Counted from the first letter of the stretch, positions 1-6,360 are shown. The stretch is DNA of 7,287 nucleotides from Candidatus Stahliibacteriota bacterium (GCA_004376785.1 SOIY01000275.1:1-7287); one strand, 5' to 3'. The notes: generated by a model from the sequence alone, not told the origin. Program-made: numbers and translations.

Positions 1-911
1 TTTTAATCGGTCAGGGCGTTAAGAGCCCCTGGTATGTCGGGAATACCTGCCAGGGGTTACTGGAAAAGTTTGGGCCGGAGAGAGTGATTGATACGCCAGT
101 TTCTGAGAATGCTGTAACAGGTTCGGCAGCGGGCGCAGCGATTGCCGGTATGAGACCCGTAGTCGTCCATCCGAGGATGGATTTCATGATGTATGCAATG
201 GACCCTATCATCAATGAGGCAGCAAACTGGCATTATATGTGTGGGGGGAGATCGTCGGTACCGGTTGTAATCTGGGGAATTATAAACCGTGGAGGGGAAC
301 AGGCGGCGCAGCACTCCCAGGCGTTTCAGGCTTTGTTCGCTCATATTCCCGGATTAAAAGTAGTCATGCCATCAACTCCATATGATGCCAAGGGACTAAT
401 GATCGCAGCAATAAAGGACGACAATCCCATTATCTATATCGATGATCGCTGGTTATACAACCAAGAAGAGGTTGTTCCTGAAGAAACTTATGAGGTAGCG
501 ATTGGAAAAGGTATAGTAAGAAAAAAAGGAGAGGATTTGACCCTTGTCTCTTCTTCTTATATGGTAATCGAATCATTCAAGGCAGCCCAAGAGTTGGAAG
601 AAGAGGGAATTGATGTCGAATTAATAGATTTGCGTACAGTTAAACCGTTGGATGAAAATCTTTTGCTGAAATCTGTAAAAAAGACAGGCAAGATGGTAAT
701 TGCTGACGGCAGCTGGAAGAACTGTGGAGTGTCAGCATACGTATCGGCTTTGGTTTCAGAGAAGGGTTTTAAATACTTAAAGGCGCCAGTAAAAAGAGTA
801 ACCCTTCCAGATTCCCCCGCCCCAGCAAGCCGTGTGCTGGAAAAAAAATATTATCCTGATGCGAAAAGCATTAAGGCAGCTATCAGAGAGTTGATTAAAT
901 ATGACAAATAA
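1..911 (+). CDS. E1-beta / transketolase-like ThDP enzyme subunit (5' partial)
   Basis: This is the beta-type (pyrimidine-binding plus C-terminal) half of a two-subunit thiamine-diphosphate enzyme, as in pyruvate or 2-oxoacid dehydrogenase E1. The frame is open to the window edge, with its first whole codon at base 3, so the gene starts upstream. The GTG at 84 is internal, inside the family motif ERVIDTPVSE, whose Glu (visible residue 35) matches the ThDP-activating glutamate. HSQAF (visible residues 104-108) and PGLKVVMPSTPYDAKGL (116-132) are typical of E1-beta, and IDLRTVKPLD (208-217) marks the C-terminal transketolase domain. With 302 visible residues against about 325 for the family, only some 25 residues are missing. 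A separate E1-alpha-like gene is expected just upstream. No E2 or E3 gene is present. The DegT aminotransferase gene begins 18 nt downstream, so a role in making an unusual sugar is more likely than central metabolism. The substrate is unknown. Confidence 0.88.
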   Translation, partial: LIGQGVKSPWYVGNTCQGLLEKFGPERVIDTPVSENAVTGSAAGAAIAGMRPVVVHPRMDFMMYAMDPIINEAANWHYMCGGRSSVPVVIWGIINRGGEQAAQHSQAFQALFAHIPGLKVVMPSTPYDAKGLMIAAIKDDNPIIYIDDRWLYNQEEVVPEETYEVAIGKGIVRKKGEDLTLVSSSYMVIESFKAAQELEEEGIDVELIDLRTVKPLDENLLLKSVKKTGKMVIADGSWKNCGVSAYVSALVSEKGFKYLKAPVKRVTLPDSPAPASRVLEKKYYPDAKSIKAAIRELIKYDK

Positions 912-916
912 AGTTT

Positions 917-922
917 AGGAGG
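917..922 (+). promoter_or_regulatory. Strong Shine-Dalgarno fixing a TTG start
   Basis: AGGAGG lies 7 nt before the TTG at 930. No ATG or GTG nearby would give the N-terminus expected for the DegT family, so this perfect ribosome binding site supports initiation at TTG. It also marks separate, strong translation of the aminotransferase within a shared transcript with the upstream E1-beta gene. Confidence 0.8.
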
Positions 923-929
923 AACTAAC

Positions 930-2036
930 TTGGCTTATAGAGTACCGTTTGTAGATCCCTCCAGGCACTATCTCAAGCTGAAAGACGAAATTGACGCTGC
1001 AATCACAGGTTGTCTCTCCAAGGGCGATTTGATAATGAGGAGTCAATTAAAAGATTTTGAAAAGAACTTTGCTTCTTTTGTGGGAACAAAATACGCGGTA
1101 GGCCTGAACAGTGGATATCATGCTCTGGCTCTTTCACTGCAAGCTGCTGGAATCGGCGCAGGTGATGAAGTCATCATCGTCGCTCATACATTCGTCGCAA
1201 GCATTTCAGCCATCGTGCACTGCGGAGCCACTCCGGTCCTTGTTGACGTTGGAAAAGATTATAATATGAACATGGACGAGCTTGAACCAGCACTAACGCC
1301 TCGGACCAGAGCCGTACTGCCCGTTCATCTGAACGGTCGTGTATGTGATATGGACAGATTGATGGAAATTGCTAAAAAACACAATCTCCTAGTCATTGAA
1401 GATGCTGCCCAATCTGTGGGGGGTAAATACAACGGGAAAATTGCTGGTTCATTCGGTCTAGCCGGTTGTTTTAGTCATTATCCTTTTAAAATCCTAAGTG
1501 GCTTTGGAGATGGGGGTACTCTTACAACTGATGATCCGGATATTGCCAGAAAAACAACATTGTTGAGATATAACGGAGAAGACAGGGAAACAGGTGAATA
1601 TTATTATCATGGATATACATGCCTTTTAGACAATGTTCAGGCTGCGGTCCTTGATGTAAAATTAAAGCATTTGCCAGCATGGATTAAGAGGAGACGAGAA
1701 ATTGCAGAACTTTACCGCCAGGGATTATCAGATATAGATGATTTATTTCTGCCTCATTTTGAAGGAGAAAAATATTTTGATGTGTATCAAAATTATGTCA
1801 TCAGGACAAAGAAGAGAGATGATCTCTATAACTATTTGAAAGAGCAAGGTGTTGAGACCCTTATCCACTGGAGAAAACCCGTCTGGGAACACAAAAGACT
1901 CAATTTAGGCCAACACAACCTTCCCGAGACCGAAAGTATTTGTAAAGAGGTCATTTCGCTGCCGATGAGCGGTGAGACTACAGATGAGCATGTTGAGTAC
2001 ACAGTGAAATGTATCCGCAACTTCTTTAAAAGCTGA
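930..2036 (+). CDS. DegT/DnrJ/EryC1/StrS-family sugar aminotransferase
   Basis: A PLP-dependent aminotransferase (368 aa, normal family length) expected to transfer an amino group, usually from glutamate, to a nucleotide-linked keto-sugar in the cytoplasm. The N-terminus VPFVDPSRHY is typical. NSGYHALALSL (60-70) corresponds to the cofactor phosphate-binding region, D158 in IEDAAQS is the residue that pairs with the pyridine nitrogen, and K187 in FSHYPFKILSGFGDGG is the Schiff-base lysine. QAAVLDVKLKHL (237-248) matches the conserved segment after the active site. The usual GxNxR motif just before it reads GYTCLLD, with T230 and L232 where Asn and Arg are common. This suggests a divergent subfamily, not a dead enzyme. 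The gene starts with TTG after a perfect Shine-Dalgarno and follows the E1-beta gene by 18 nt, so the two are probably co-transcribed. Whether it aminates C3 or C4, and of which sugar, cannot be read from the sequence. Confidence 0.92.
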   Translation: MAYRVPFVDPSRHYLKLKDEIDAAITGCLSKGDLIMRSQLKDFEKNFASFVGTKYAVGLNSGYHALALSLQAAGIGAGDEVIIVAHTFVASISAIVHCGATPVLVDVGKDYNMNMDELEPALTPRTRAVLPVHLNGRVCDMDRLMEIAKKHNLLVIEDAAQSVGGKYNGKIAGSFGLAGCFSHYPFKILSGFGDGGTLTTDDPDIARKTTLLRYNGEDRETGEYYYHGYTCLLDNVQAAVLDVKLKHLPAWIKRRREIAELYRQGLSDIDDLFLPHFEGEKYFDVYQNYVIRTKKRDDLYNYLKEQGVETLIHWRKPVWEHKRLNLGQHNLPETESICKEVISLPMSGETTDEHVEYTVKCIRNFFKS

Positions 2037-2043
2037 AACAAAA

Positions 2044-2083
2044 TGTCATTGCGAGTGACCAAAGGGAACGTGGCAATCACACA
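2044..2083. repeat. CATTGCGAG-type imperfect palindromic repeat
   Basis: The segment runs from TGTCATTGCGAG (2044-2055) to CGTGGCAATCACACA (2069-2083). Its ends form an imperfect inverted repeat in which the TGT and ATTGC blocks pair with GCAAT and ACA. The CATTGCGAG...GCAATC arrangement resembles a short dispersed palindromic element that I recall from many unrelated bacterial genomes. It begins 7 bases after the aminotransferase stop codon. Family membership is from memory and copy number in this genome is unknown. Confidence 0.5.
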
Positions 2084-2104
2084 ATTTGTACTGGAGTGAA
2101 TAAT

Positions 2105-2142
2105 AAATGGGGCCAGGCCCCATTTCTTTGTCCCCATTTTTT
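2105..2142. repeat. Perfect GC-rich palindrome, possible degenerate REP copy
   Basis: AAATGGGGCC (2105-2114) and GGCCCCATTT (2116-2125) are perfect inverted copies around a single A. A competing pairing exists: AAATGGGG (2105-2112) can also pair with CCCCATTT (2132-2139), and TTTGTCCCC recalls the TGTCCC arm of the hairpin at 5232-5292. The segment ends in a run of six T (2137-2142). It may be a worn or rearranged copy of the same REP-like family, and it could also terminate transcription after the aminotransferase gene. Confidence 0.5.
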
Positions 2143-2156
2143 ATGGAGTAAATGAC

Positions 2157-2432
2157 ATGAAAGAAAGTAACAACTCTTTTGATACTCTAGTTAAAAATAT
2201 AGATGATTTACTGGCTCCTTGTTTGGCCCAAGATTGGCCCAACCTCCCGGTTGACCGGGCTGAAGGATGCTATGTGTACGGCCGCGACGGCCGTCAATAC
2301 CTCGATTTTCTTTCCGGTTTTGGCGTCTGCAATGTCGGGCACAACCACCCTCGCATTGTTGCCTCAGCCCGGGACCAAATTGATGAAGGATTGAAAATTT
2401 TCACTGAGGCGGTCCTAGAGGCACAGAAGTAA
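2157..2432 (+). pseudogene. Class III aminotransferase remnant with large internal deletion
   Basis: This 91-codon frame begins like a full-length class III (GABA/acetylornithine-type) PLP aminotransferase. WPNLPVDRAEGCYVYGRDG (27-45), YLDFLSGFGVCNVGHNHP (48-65) and RIVASARDQID (66-76) form the standard N-terminal segment. It then passes directly into IDEGLKIFTEAVLEAQK and stops, which resembles the last helix of such enzymes. The family is usually about 420-450 aa, so roughly 340 central residues, including the PLP-binding lysine domain, are missing and it cannot be an aminotransferase. The simplest reading is an in-frame deletion between two similar xxID-type helices. GGAG (2145-2148) lies 8 nt before the ATG, so it may still be translated. 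The methyltransferase gene follows after 6 nt. The remnant is visibly richer in G+C than the genes downstream. A small functional protein cannot be excluded but seems unlikely. Confidence 0.75.
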
Positions 2433-2438
2433 CAATAA

Positions 2439-3215
2439 ATGGCAAAGGATTATACAATTGTCACAGAAGTGCCAGGTCATAGAGGATCAAAAGAACAACT
2501 GGAAAGACTCTATCAGCGTTATCGTTTTGCCCAACAGTTTTGCATAGAAAAGAAAGTTTTAGAGGTTGCTTGTGGTAGTGGCATGGGATTGGGATATTTA
2601 GCAAAAGTGGCTAAAAAAGTCGTTGGCGGAGACATAGATAAAGATATTTTAAAACACCCCCTAGAGCATTATGAAGGGAAAGATAAAATCAAAATTGAAG
2701 AATTTGACGCCCAGAATCCACCTTTTGAAGATAAAAGCTTTGATGTGGTGATCTTATACGAAGCTATATATTATCTGCCTGAACCAGAAAAGTTCGTCAG
2801 TGAAGCTCACCGCGTCCTAAGAGATGATGGAGTACTTTTAATCTGTACTGCAAACAAAGATTGGGCTGATTTTAATCCGTCGCCATACAGTACAAAATAT
2901 TTTTCAGCCCAGGAATTGTATTCTTTGCTGAAACGAAAATTCACTAAAGTCAAAGTCCTCGGAGCTTTCTCTGTTTCTGAGGGCAGCATCAAAAATAAAA
3001 TCGTTTCTTTAATAAAAAGAACAGCTGTTACTCTCCATCTCATTCCGAAAACAATGAAGGGGAAAGAAATTTTTAAAAGAATTTTTTTTGGGAAACTATT
3101 GACTTTGCCTTCAGAGATAGGAGATGGGGAAGTTGAATATTCCCCACCTGTGGCAATCTCAAGTAATCAGCCCAATTATCAGTATAAAGTCTTATTTTTT
3201 GAGGCTCGTGCTTGA
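2439..3215 (+). CDS. Class I SAM-dependent methyltransferase
   Basis: A 258-aa Rossmann-fold methyltransferase of the Methyltransf_11/25 type, predicted to be cytoplasmic because no membrane segment is evident. Motif I, VLEVACGSGMG (40-50), binds S-adenosylmethionine, and the acidic residue at the end of beta-2 is D65 in VVGGDID. FDVVILYEAIYYL (101-113) is motif IV, and FVSEAHRVLRDDGVLLI (119-135) is the post-motif strand found in this family. YSTKYFSAQEL (150-160) recalls methyltransferases of polysaccharide loci. The start TEVPGHRGSKEQLERLY is a natural N-terminus for the subgroup and supports the ATG at 2439. No convincing Shine-Dalgarno precedes it and the remnant frame ends 6 nt upstream, so translation may depend on coupling to that frame. 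The likely substrate is a sugar hydroxyl or amino group of the glycan or its precursor; this is inferred from context only. Confidence 0.85.
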   Translation: MAKDYTIVTEVPGHRGSKEQLERLYQRYRFAQQFCIEKKVLEVACGSGMGLGYLAKVAKKVVGGDIDKDILKHPLEHYEGKDKIKIEEFDAQNPPFEDKSFDVVILYEAIYYLPEPEKFVSEAHRVLRDDGVLLICTANKDWADFNPSPYSTKYFSAQELYSLLKRKFTKVKVLGAFSVSEGSIKNKIVSLIKRTAVTLHLIPKTMKGKEIFKRIFFGKLLTLPSEIGDGEVEYSPPVAISSNQPNYQYKVLFFEARA

Positions 3216-3239
3216 TTAATATTAAAGTAATGCTATAAA
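3212..3239 (+). promoter_or_regulatory. Sigma70-like promoter candidate upstream of the 4,6-dehydratase
   Basis: TTGATT (3212-3217) and TATAAA (3234-3239) are separated by 16 bp. The TATAAA is preceded by TGC, giving an extended -10 (TGnTATAAA). The -35 overlaps the methyltransferase stop codon. Transcription would begin near 3246 and give a leader of about 50 nt before the ATG at 3296. The region is AT-rich, so a chance match is possible. Confidence 0.4.
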
Positions 3240-3243
3240 ATAA

Positions 3244-3275
3244 AGCTTGCTTGCTTTTAGGGGGAGCTTGCTAGC
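3244..3275. repeat. Pair of 11-bp direct repeats spaced 21 bp
   Basis: AGCTTGCTTGC (3244-3254) and AGCTTGCTAGC (3265-3275) match at 10 of 11 bases, with start points 21 bp apart, about two helical turns. They sit at the predicted transcription start of the promoter at 3212-3239. An operator is one possible explanation; a small duplication is another. AGGGGGAG (3259-3266) lies between them but is too far from the ATG at 3296 to be its ribosome binding site. Confidence 0.4.
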
Positions 3276-3295
3276 TAAACTAGAGTATCTAACTG

Positions 3296-5194
3296 ATGAA
3301 TATTGTAAAAAAATATTTTGAGTTTGCACTCAGGCGGACGGCATTTAAAAGGCGACTCTTCTTTTTTACCGCCGATATTATTTTTATTTCTTTTTCAATA
3401 TATGCATCTTTTTGGCTGAGATATAACGGAGTTCTCCCTCCTGAAAGTACCCAACCCATATTATATTACATTCTGCTGGCTCTAATTATTAAGCTTTCCT
3501 TTTTAATTATATTTAATCTATATGATTTTTCCTGGCAATTCGTGAGCATGGAAGAACTCATAAAACTTTTTAAGGCTTTATCTATTAGCACGTTGTTTTT
3601 AGGAATGGCCTTATTTTTCCTAAGAGTTTATAAGCCGTTTATGGTGTTCCCTTTCCCCCGATCCACACTACTGATTGATTATATAATTTCTTTATTTTTA
3701 ATAGGGTCTCTCAGAATTTCTAAGAGGCTTGTATTAGAAGGGATCAAAAGTCCTTTTAAAAGTAAAGAAGAAAAAGTCAAAGTTTTAATTTATGGTGCCG
3801 GGGGCGCTGGGGAACAGATAACTCGTGATATGCAAAGAAACAAAAATTCAAACTATTTGCCGATTGGATTCGTCGATGATAATCCTGTCAAACAAGGAGT
3901 TAACATCCATGGAATCAGAGTTTTAGGAAAAGGAGAAGATATCCCAACAATCTGCAAAAATAATAAAGTTGATGAAATATTAATTGCTCTTCCCTCTGCT
4001 CACTCCAGGGAGATAAAAAAAATAGTAGAAGATATTCGGGAATTAAATCTTATAGGGAAAATAAAAATATTACCGAGCGTTACTGATTTAATAGATGGGA
4101 AAGTGACTCTATCCGACATACATGAGGTTGAATTGGAAGACCTTCTAGGCAGATCACCAGTAAAAATTGACTTTAAAGCAATCAAAGATTTTATCCAGGA
4201 TAAAAAAGTAATGATTACAGGAGCTGGAGGGTCTATAGGTTCGGAGTTGGCAAAGTCAATTCTTCAATTTAATCCTGAAAACCTGATTGTTATGGATATC
4301 GATGATACAGATTTATTCTATCTTGTAAACAACCTAGAATTCTCCACAAAGGAAATTATTCCTATAATCGGCGATATAAAAGACGAAAGCAAGATGACCT
4401 CTGTATTTGAAAACTATTCTCCCCAAATCGTTATTCACTCTGCTGCCTATAAACATGTTCCCATACTGGAGTCACATCCTGAAGAAGCGGTAAAAACCAA
4501 TATAGAAGGCACGAAAATCCTTGCGGAGCTTTCTTTAAAATACAACATTGAGGAATTCGTCTTTATTTCAACCGATAAAGCAATCAATCCTTCTAGTGTA
4601 ATGGGAGCAACCAAAAGAGTCGGCGAAGAGCTTTTGAAAATTCTAACCCAAAAAAATAAAACCAAGTTTGTTTCGGTAAGATTTGGAAATGTATTAGGAA
4701 GTAGAGGAAGTGTGATCCCATTGTTTAAAGAACAAATAAAAAGAGGCGGACCTGTGATTGTTACGCATCCAGAAATGAAGAGGTATTTTATGAGTAATTC
4801 TGAAGCTGTACTTCTTGTTCTTGAAGCCTCTGCTGTCGGGCAAGGAGGCGAAGTCTTTGTTCTGGATATGGGAGAGCCGATAAAAATTCTTGATTTAGCC
4901 AGAGAAATGATAAGGCTGAGTGGTTATGAGCCTGATGTGGACATTCCAATAATTTTCTCCCAAATAAGACCCGGAGAAAAATTATTCGAAGAAATATTAA
5001 GTGCTGAAGAAGGAGTTGAGTCCACCGGATATGAAAAAATACTCAGAGCCAGGAGCGCTGATGAAAGAGGCAAGGAAGTTTTAATGGAGAAAATAAATCT
5101 TCTTATTAGAATGAGCCATGAAAACAGCAGGGAAGATGAAATTATAAAACTGCTAAAAGAGATCGTCCCTACCTATAAACCATCAAAGCTATAA
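3296..5194 (+). CDS. Membrane-bound nucleotide-sugar 4,6-dehydratase (WbpM/PglF/CapD/FlaA1 type)
   Basis: A full-length 632-aa enzyme of the family that converts UDP-GlcNAc to the UDP-4-keto-6-deoxy sugar, the usual first step to QuiNAc, FucNAc or bacillosamine. The N-terminus has about four hydrophobic segments (roughly 21-40, 54-75, 94-110, 123-138). A first Rossmann-like domain starts at VLIYGAGGAGEQ (163-174), with the CoA_binding_3 arrangement. The catalytic short-chain dehydrogenase-like domain starts at VMITGAGGSIGSELA (305-319). ISTDKAINPSSVMGATKR (424-441) holds T426, D427, K428, M436 and K440. The SMK form, Met replacing the usual Tyr, is the recognised signature of WbpM/PglF enzymes. 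RPGEKLFEE (558-566) closes the substrate region. A TAA lies in frame at 3290, so the ATG at 3296 is the plausible start, although its Shine-Dalgarno is weak. Its own promoter may lie at 3212-3239. The product probably feeds the aminotransferase or genes upstream of the window. The exact substrate is inferred from the family. Confidence 0.93.
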   Translation: MNIVKKYFEFALRRTAFKRRLFFFTADIIFISFSIYASFWLRYNGVLPPESTQPILYYILLALIIKLSFLIIFNLYDFSWQFVSMEELIKLFKALSISTLFLGMALFFLRVYKPFMVFPFPRSTLLIDYIISLFLIGSLRISKRLVLEGIKSPFKSKEEKVKVLIYGAGGAGEQITRDMQRNKNSNYLPIGFVDDNPVKQGVNIHGIRVLGKGEDIPTICKNNKVDEILIALPSAHSREIKKIVEDIRELNLIGKIKILPSVTDLIDGKVTLSDIHEVELEDLLGRSPVKIDFKAIKDFIQDKKVMITGAGGSIGSELAKSILQFNPENLIVMDIDDTDLFYLVNNLEFSTKEIIPIIGDIKDESKMTSVFENYSPQIVIHSAAYKHVPILESHPEEAVKTNIEGTKILAELSLKYNIEEFVFISTDKAINPSSVMGATKRVGEELLKILTQKNKTKFVSVRFGNVLGSRGSVIPLFKEQIKRGGPVIVTHPEMKRYFMSNSEAVLLVLEASAVGQGGEVFVLDMGEPIKILDLAREMIRLSGYEPDVDIPIIFSQIRPGEKLFEEILSAEEGVESTGYEKILRARSADERGKEVLMEKINLLIRMSHENSREDEIIKLLKEIVPTYKPSKL

Positions 5195-5225
5195 ATACCA
5201 TCAGATTATCTTTAGGTGTTATCCC

Positions 5226-5296
5226 AAAAATAGGGACAGGTTACTTCTTCTAGTAAAAAGTACAGTCCTAACAGGAAAAGTAACCTGTCCCTTTTT
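5226..5296. repeat. REP-like hairpin with GGGACAGGTTACTT arms
   Basis: AGGGACAGGTTACTT (5232-5246) and AAGTAACCTGTCCCT (5278-5292) are perfect 15-bp inverted copies around a 31-nt spacer. Flanking A and T runs (5226-5230 and 5292-5296) extend the pairing beyond one mismatch. The GGGACAGG...CCTGTCCC signature resembles dispersed palindromes that I associate with REP-type elements moved by single-strand (Y1, IS200-like) transposases. No transposase is present here. The T-run after the right arm could let it act as a terminator after the dehydratase gene, but the long loop makes that uncertain. Confidence 0.7.
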
Positions 5297-5316
5297 ACTT
5301 TAAATAAGGCTAGAAA

Positions 5317-6360
5317 GTGAAACTCAAATTGACCCCAGTCATTCCAAATCCTGATAATATGACATTGCCTTTATGGGACAACAGTAACAGGATTGCAAAG
5401 ATACTTTACAGAATTAGACCATATGGAATAATATCCTGGCATGTTTTAAAAAAGGGAGTACCTTTTATGGAGATAGCTCGTACCCAGTTCCCATACGTGC
5501 TACCCAACGCAAACAGACCATCAGCGATAGCTGTTGAATTCACTAATCACTGCAATATTAACTGTGTATATTGCAATAACCCAAAGATTGTACGGCCCCG
5601 CGGCTTCATGAGCATCAAAACCTTTTCCAGATTAATTAAAAATATAATAGAAATGAATATAAGCAGAGTTATTGTTGGAGGCGGTGAGCCCACTCTGCAC
5701 CCAAAATTCGCTAGTTTTACGAGTGAGTTAGCTAAATCAGTTAAATTTTTATCTATTGTTACAGGTGGACAATGGACAAGAAAAGAAATTGCTTATGAAA
5801 TGCTTGAAGCTCCATTTGATCTGATTGAGATTTCTGTGGACGCAGGTGGTAAGCAAAATTACGAAAAGTCCCGAAAAGGTGCTTGTTACAAGAAATTATT
5901 CAACAATTTAAAACTTCTTAAAAAAGCTAAAAAGGAGCTCAGAGCTTCATCGATAATCAATATACGTTTGATGCTACGACCTTCCCAAAAAACAATAGAA
6001 AAACATCAAATCAAATATTGGTCACAATTTTCGGATATAATCATGCCGCAATACATAGTTAAAGTTGACTACGTCGATTATCATGAAGACATTTATTTGC
6101 CAGTTCAACATAAGACACAAGCGTATCCAAAATGTTCTATACCTTTTAAAGAAATAACTGTTCAATGGAACGGAGAAATCCCCTTGTGTGGTCCTTCAGG
6201 TAATCAGATTGACCTTTCGCACCGATTAATAATTGACAATATCAATGAGAGTTCAATCAGTGATATTTGGGATGGTAAAGTTTTCCAACAATATCGTAAA
6301 GGCCACAGGAATAGAGAATTGGATAAAATTCAAGTTTGTAGAGGATGTATGGGCCATTAG
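5317..6360 (+). CDS. Radical SAM protein with compact SPASM/twitch-like C-terminus
   Basis: A 347-aa radical SAM enzyme. CNINCVYC gives the CxxxCxxC motif (C79, C83, C86) that holds the 4Fe-4S cluster reducing S-adenosylmethionine. VGGGEPTLHP (120-129) is the GGE-type motif that contacts SAM, and IEISVDAGG (170-178) is a later barrel strand. The C-terminus has C253-x12-G-x4-C271 and then C341-x2-C344 just before the stop. This fits a twitch-like domain with one auxiliary cluster; a full SPASM domain would need more cysteines. An N-terminal extension of about 70 residues precedes the barrel. I start it at the GTG at 5317, with a weak AAGG 7 nt upstream. The ATG at 5359 (residue 15) is an alternative. 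The reaction is unknown: context suggests modification of a sugar or glycan, but many relatives act on peptides. No short precursor-peptide gene was recognised beside it. Confidence 0.85.
   Translation: MKLKLTPVIPNPDNMTLPLWDNSNRIAKILYRIRPYGIISWHVLKKGVPFMEIARTQFPYVLPNANRPSAIAVEFTNHCNINCVYCNNPKIVRPRGFMSIKTFSRLIKNIIEMNISRVIVGGGEPTLHPKFASFTSELAKSVKFLSIVTGGQWTRKEIAYEMLEAPFDLIEISVDAGGKQNYEKSRKGACYKKLFNNLKLLKKAKKELRASSIINIRLMLRPSQKTIEKHQIKYWSQFSDIIMPQYIVKVDYVDYHEDIYLPVQHKTQAYPKCSIPFKEITVQWNGEIPLCGPSGNQIDLSHRLIIDNINESSISDIWDGKVFQQYRKGHRNRELDKIQVCRGCMGH

Noticed and set aside
57..344. Minus-strand open frames over the E1-beta gene
   Set aside because: Antisense to a clear family protein, with residue composition that makes no sense as a protein.
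84..911. Treating the GTG at 84 as the start of the E1-beta gene
   Set aside because: The frame stays open to the window edge and the residues before 84 (GQGVKSPWYVGNTCQGL, EKFGPERV) belong to the family, so the true start lies upstream.
1832..2137. Open frame of about 100 codons on the minus strand
   Set aside because: It lies mostly antisense to the well-supported aminotransferase, resembles no family I know, and ends inside the repeat region.
2203..2394. Alternative + strand frame inside the remnant
   Set aside because: The other frame carries unmistakable class III aminotransferase motifs; this one has none.
4447..4665. Minus-strand open frame over the dehydratase catalytic region
   Set aside because: Antisense to conserved coding sequence; no ribosome binding site or known motif.
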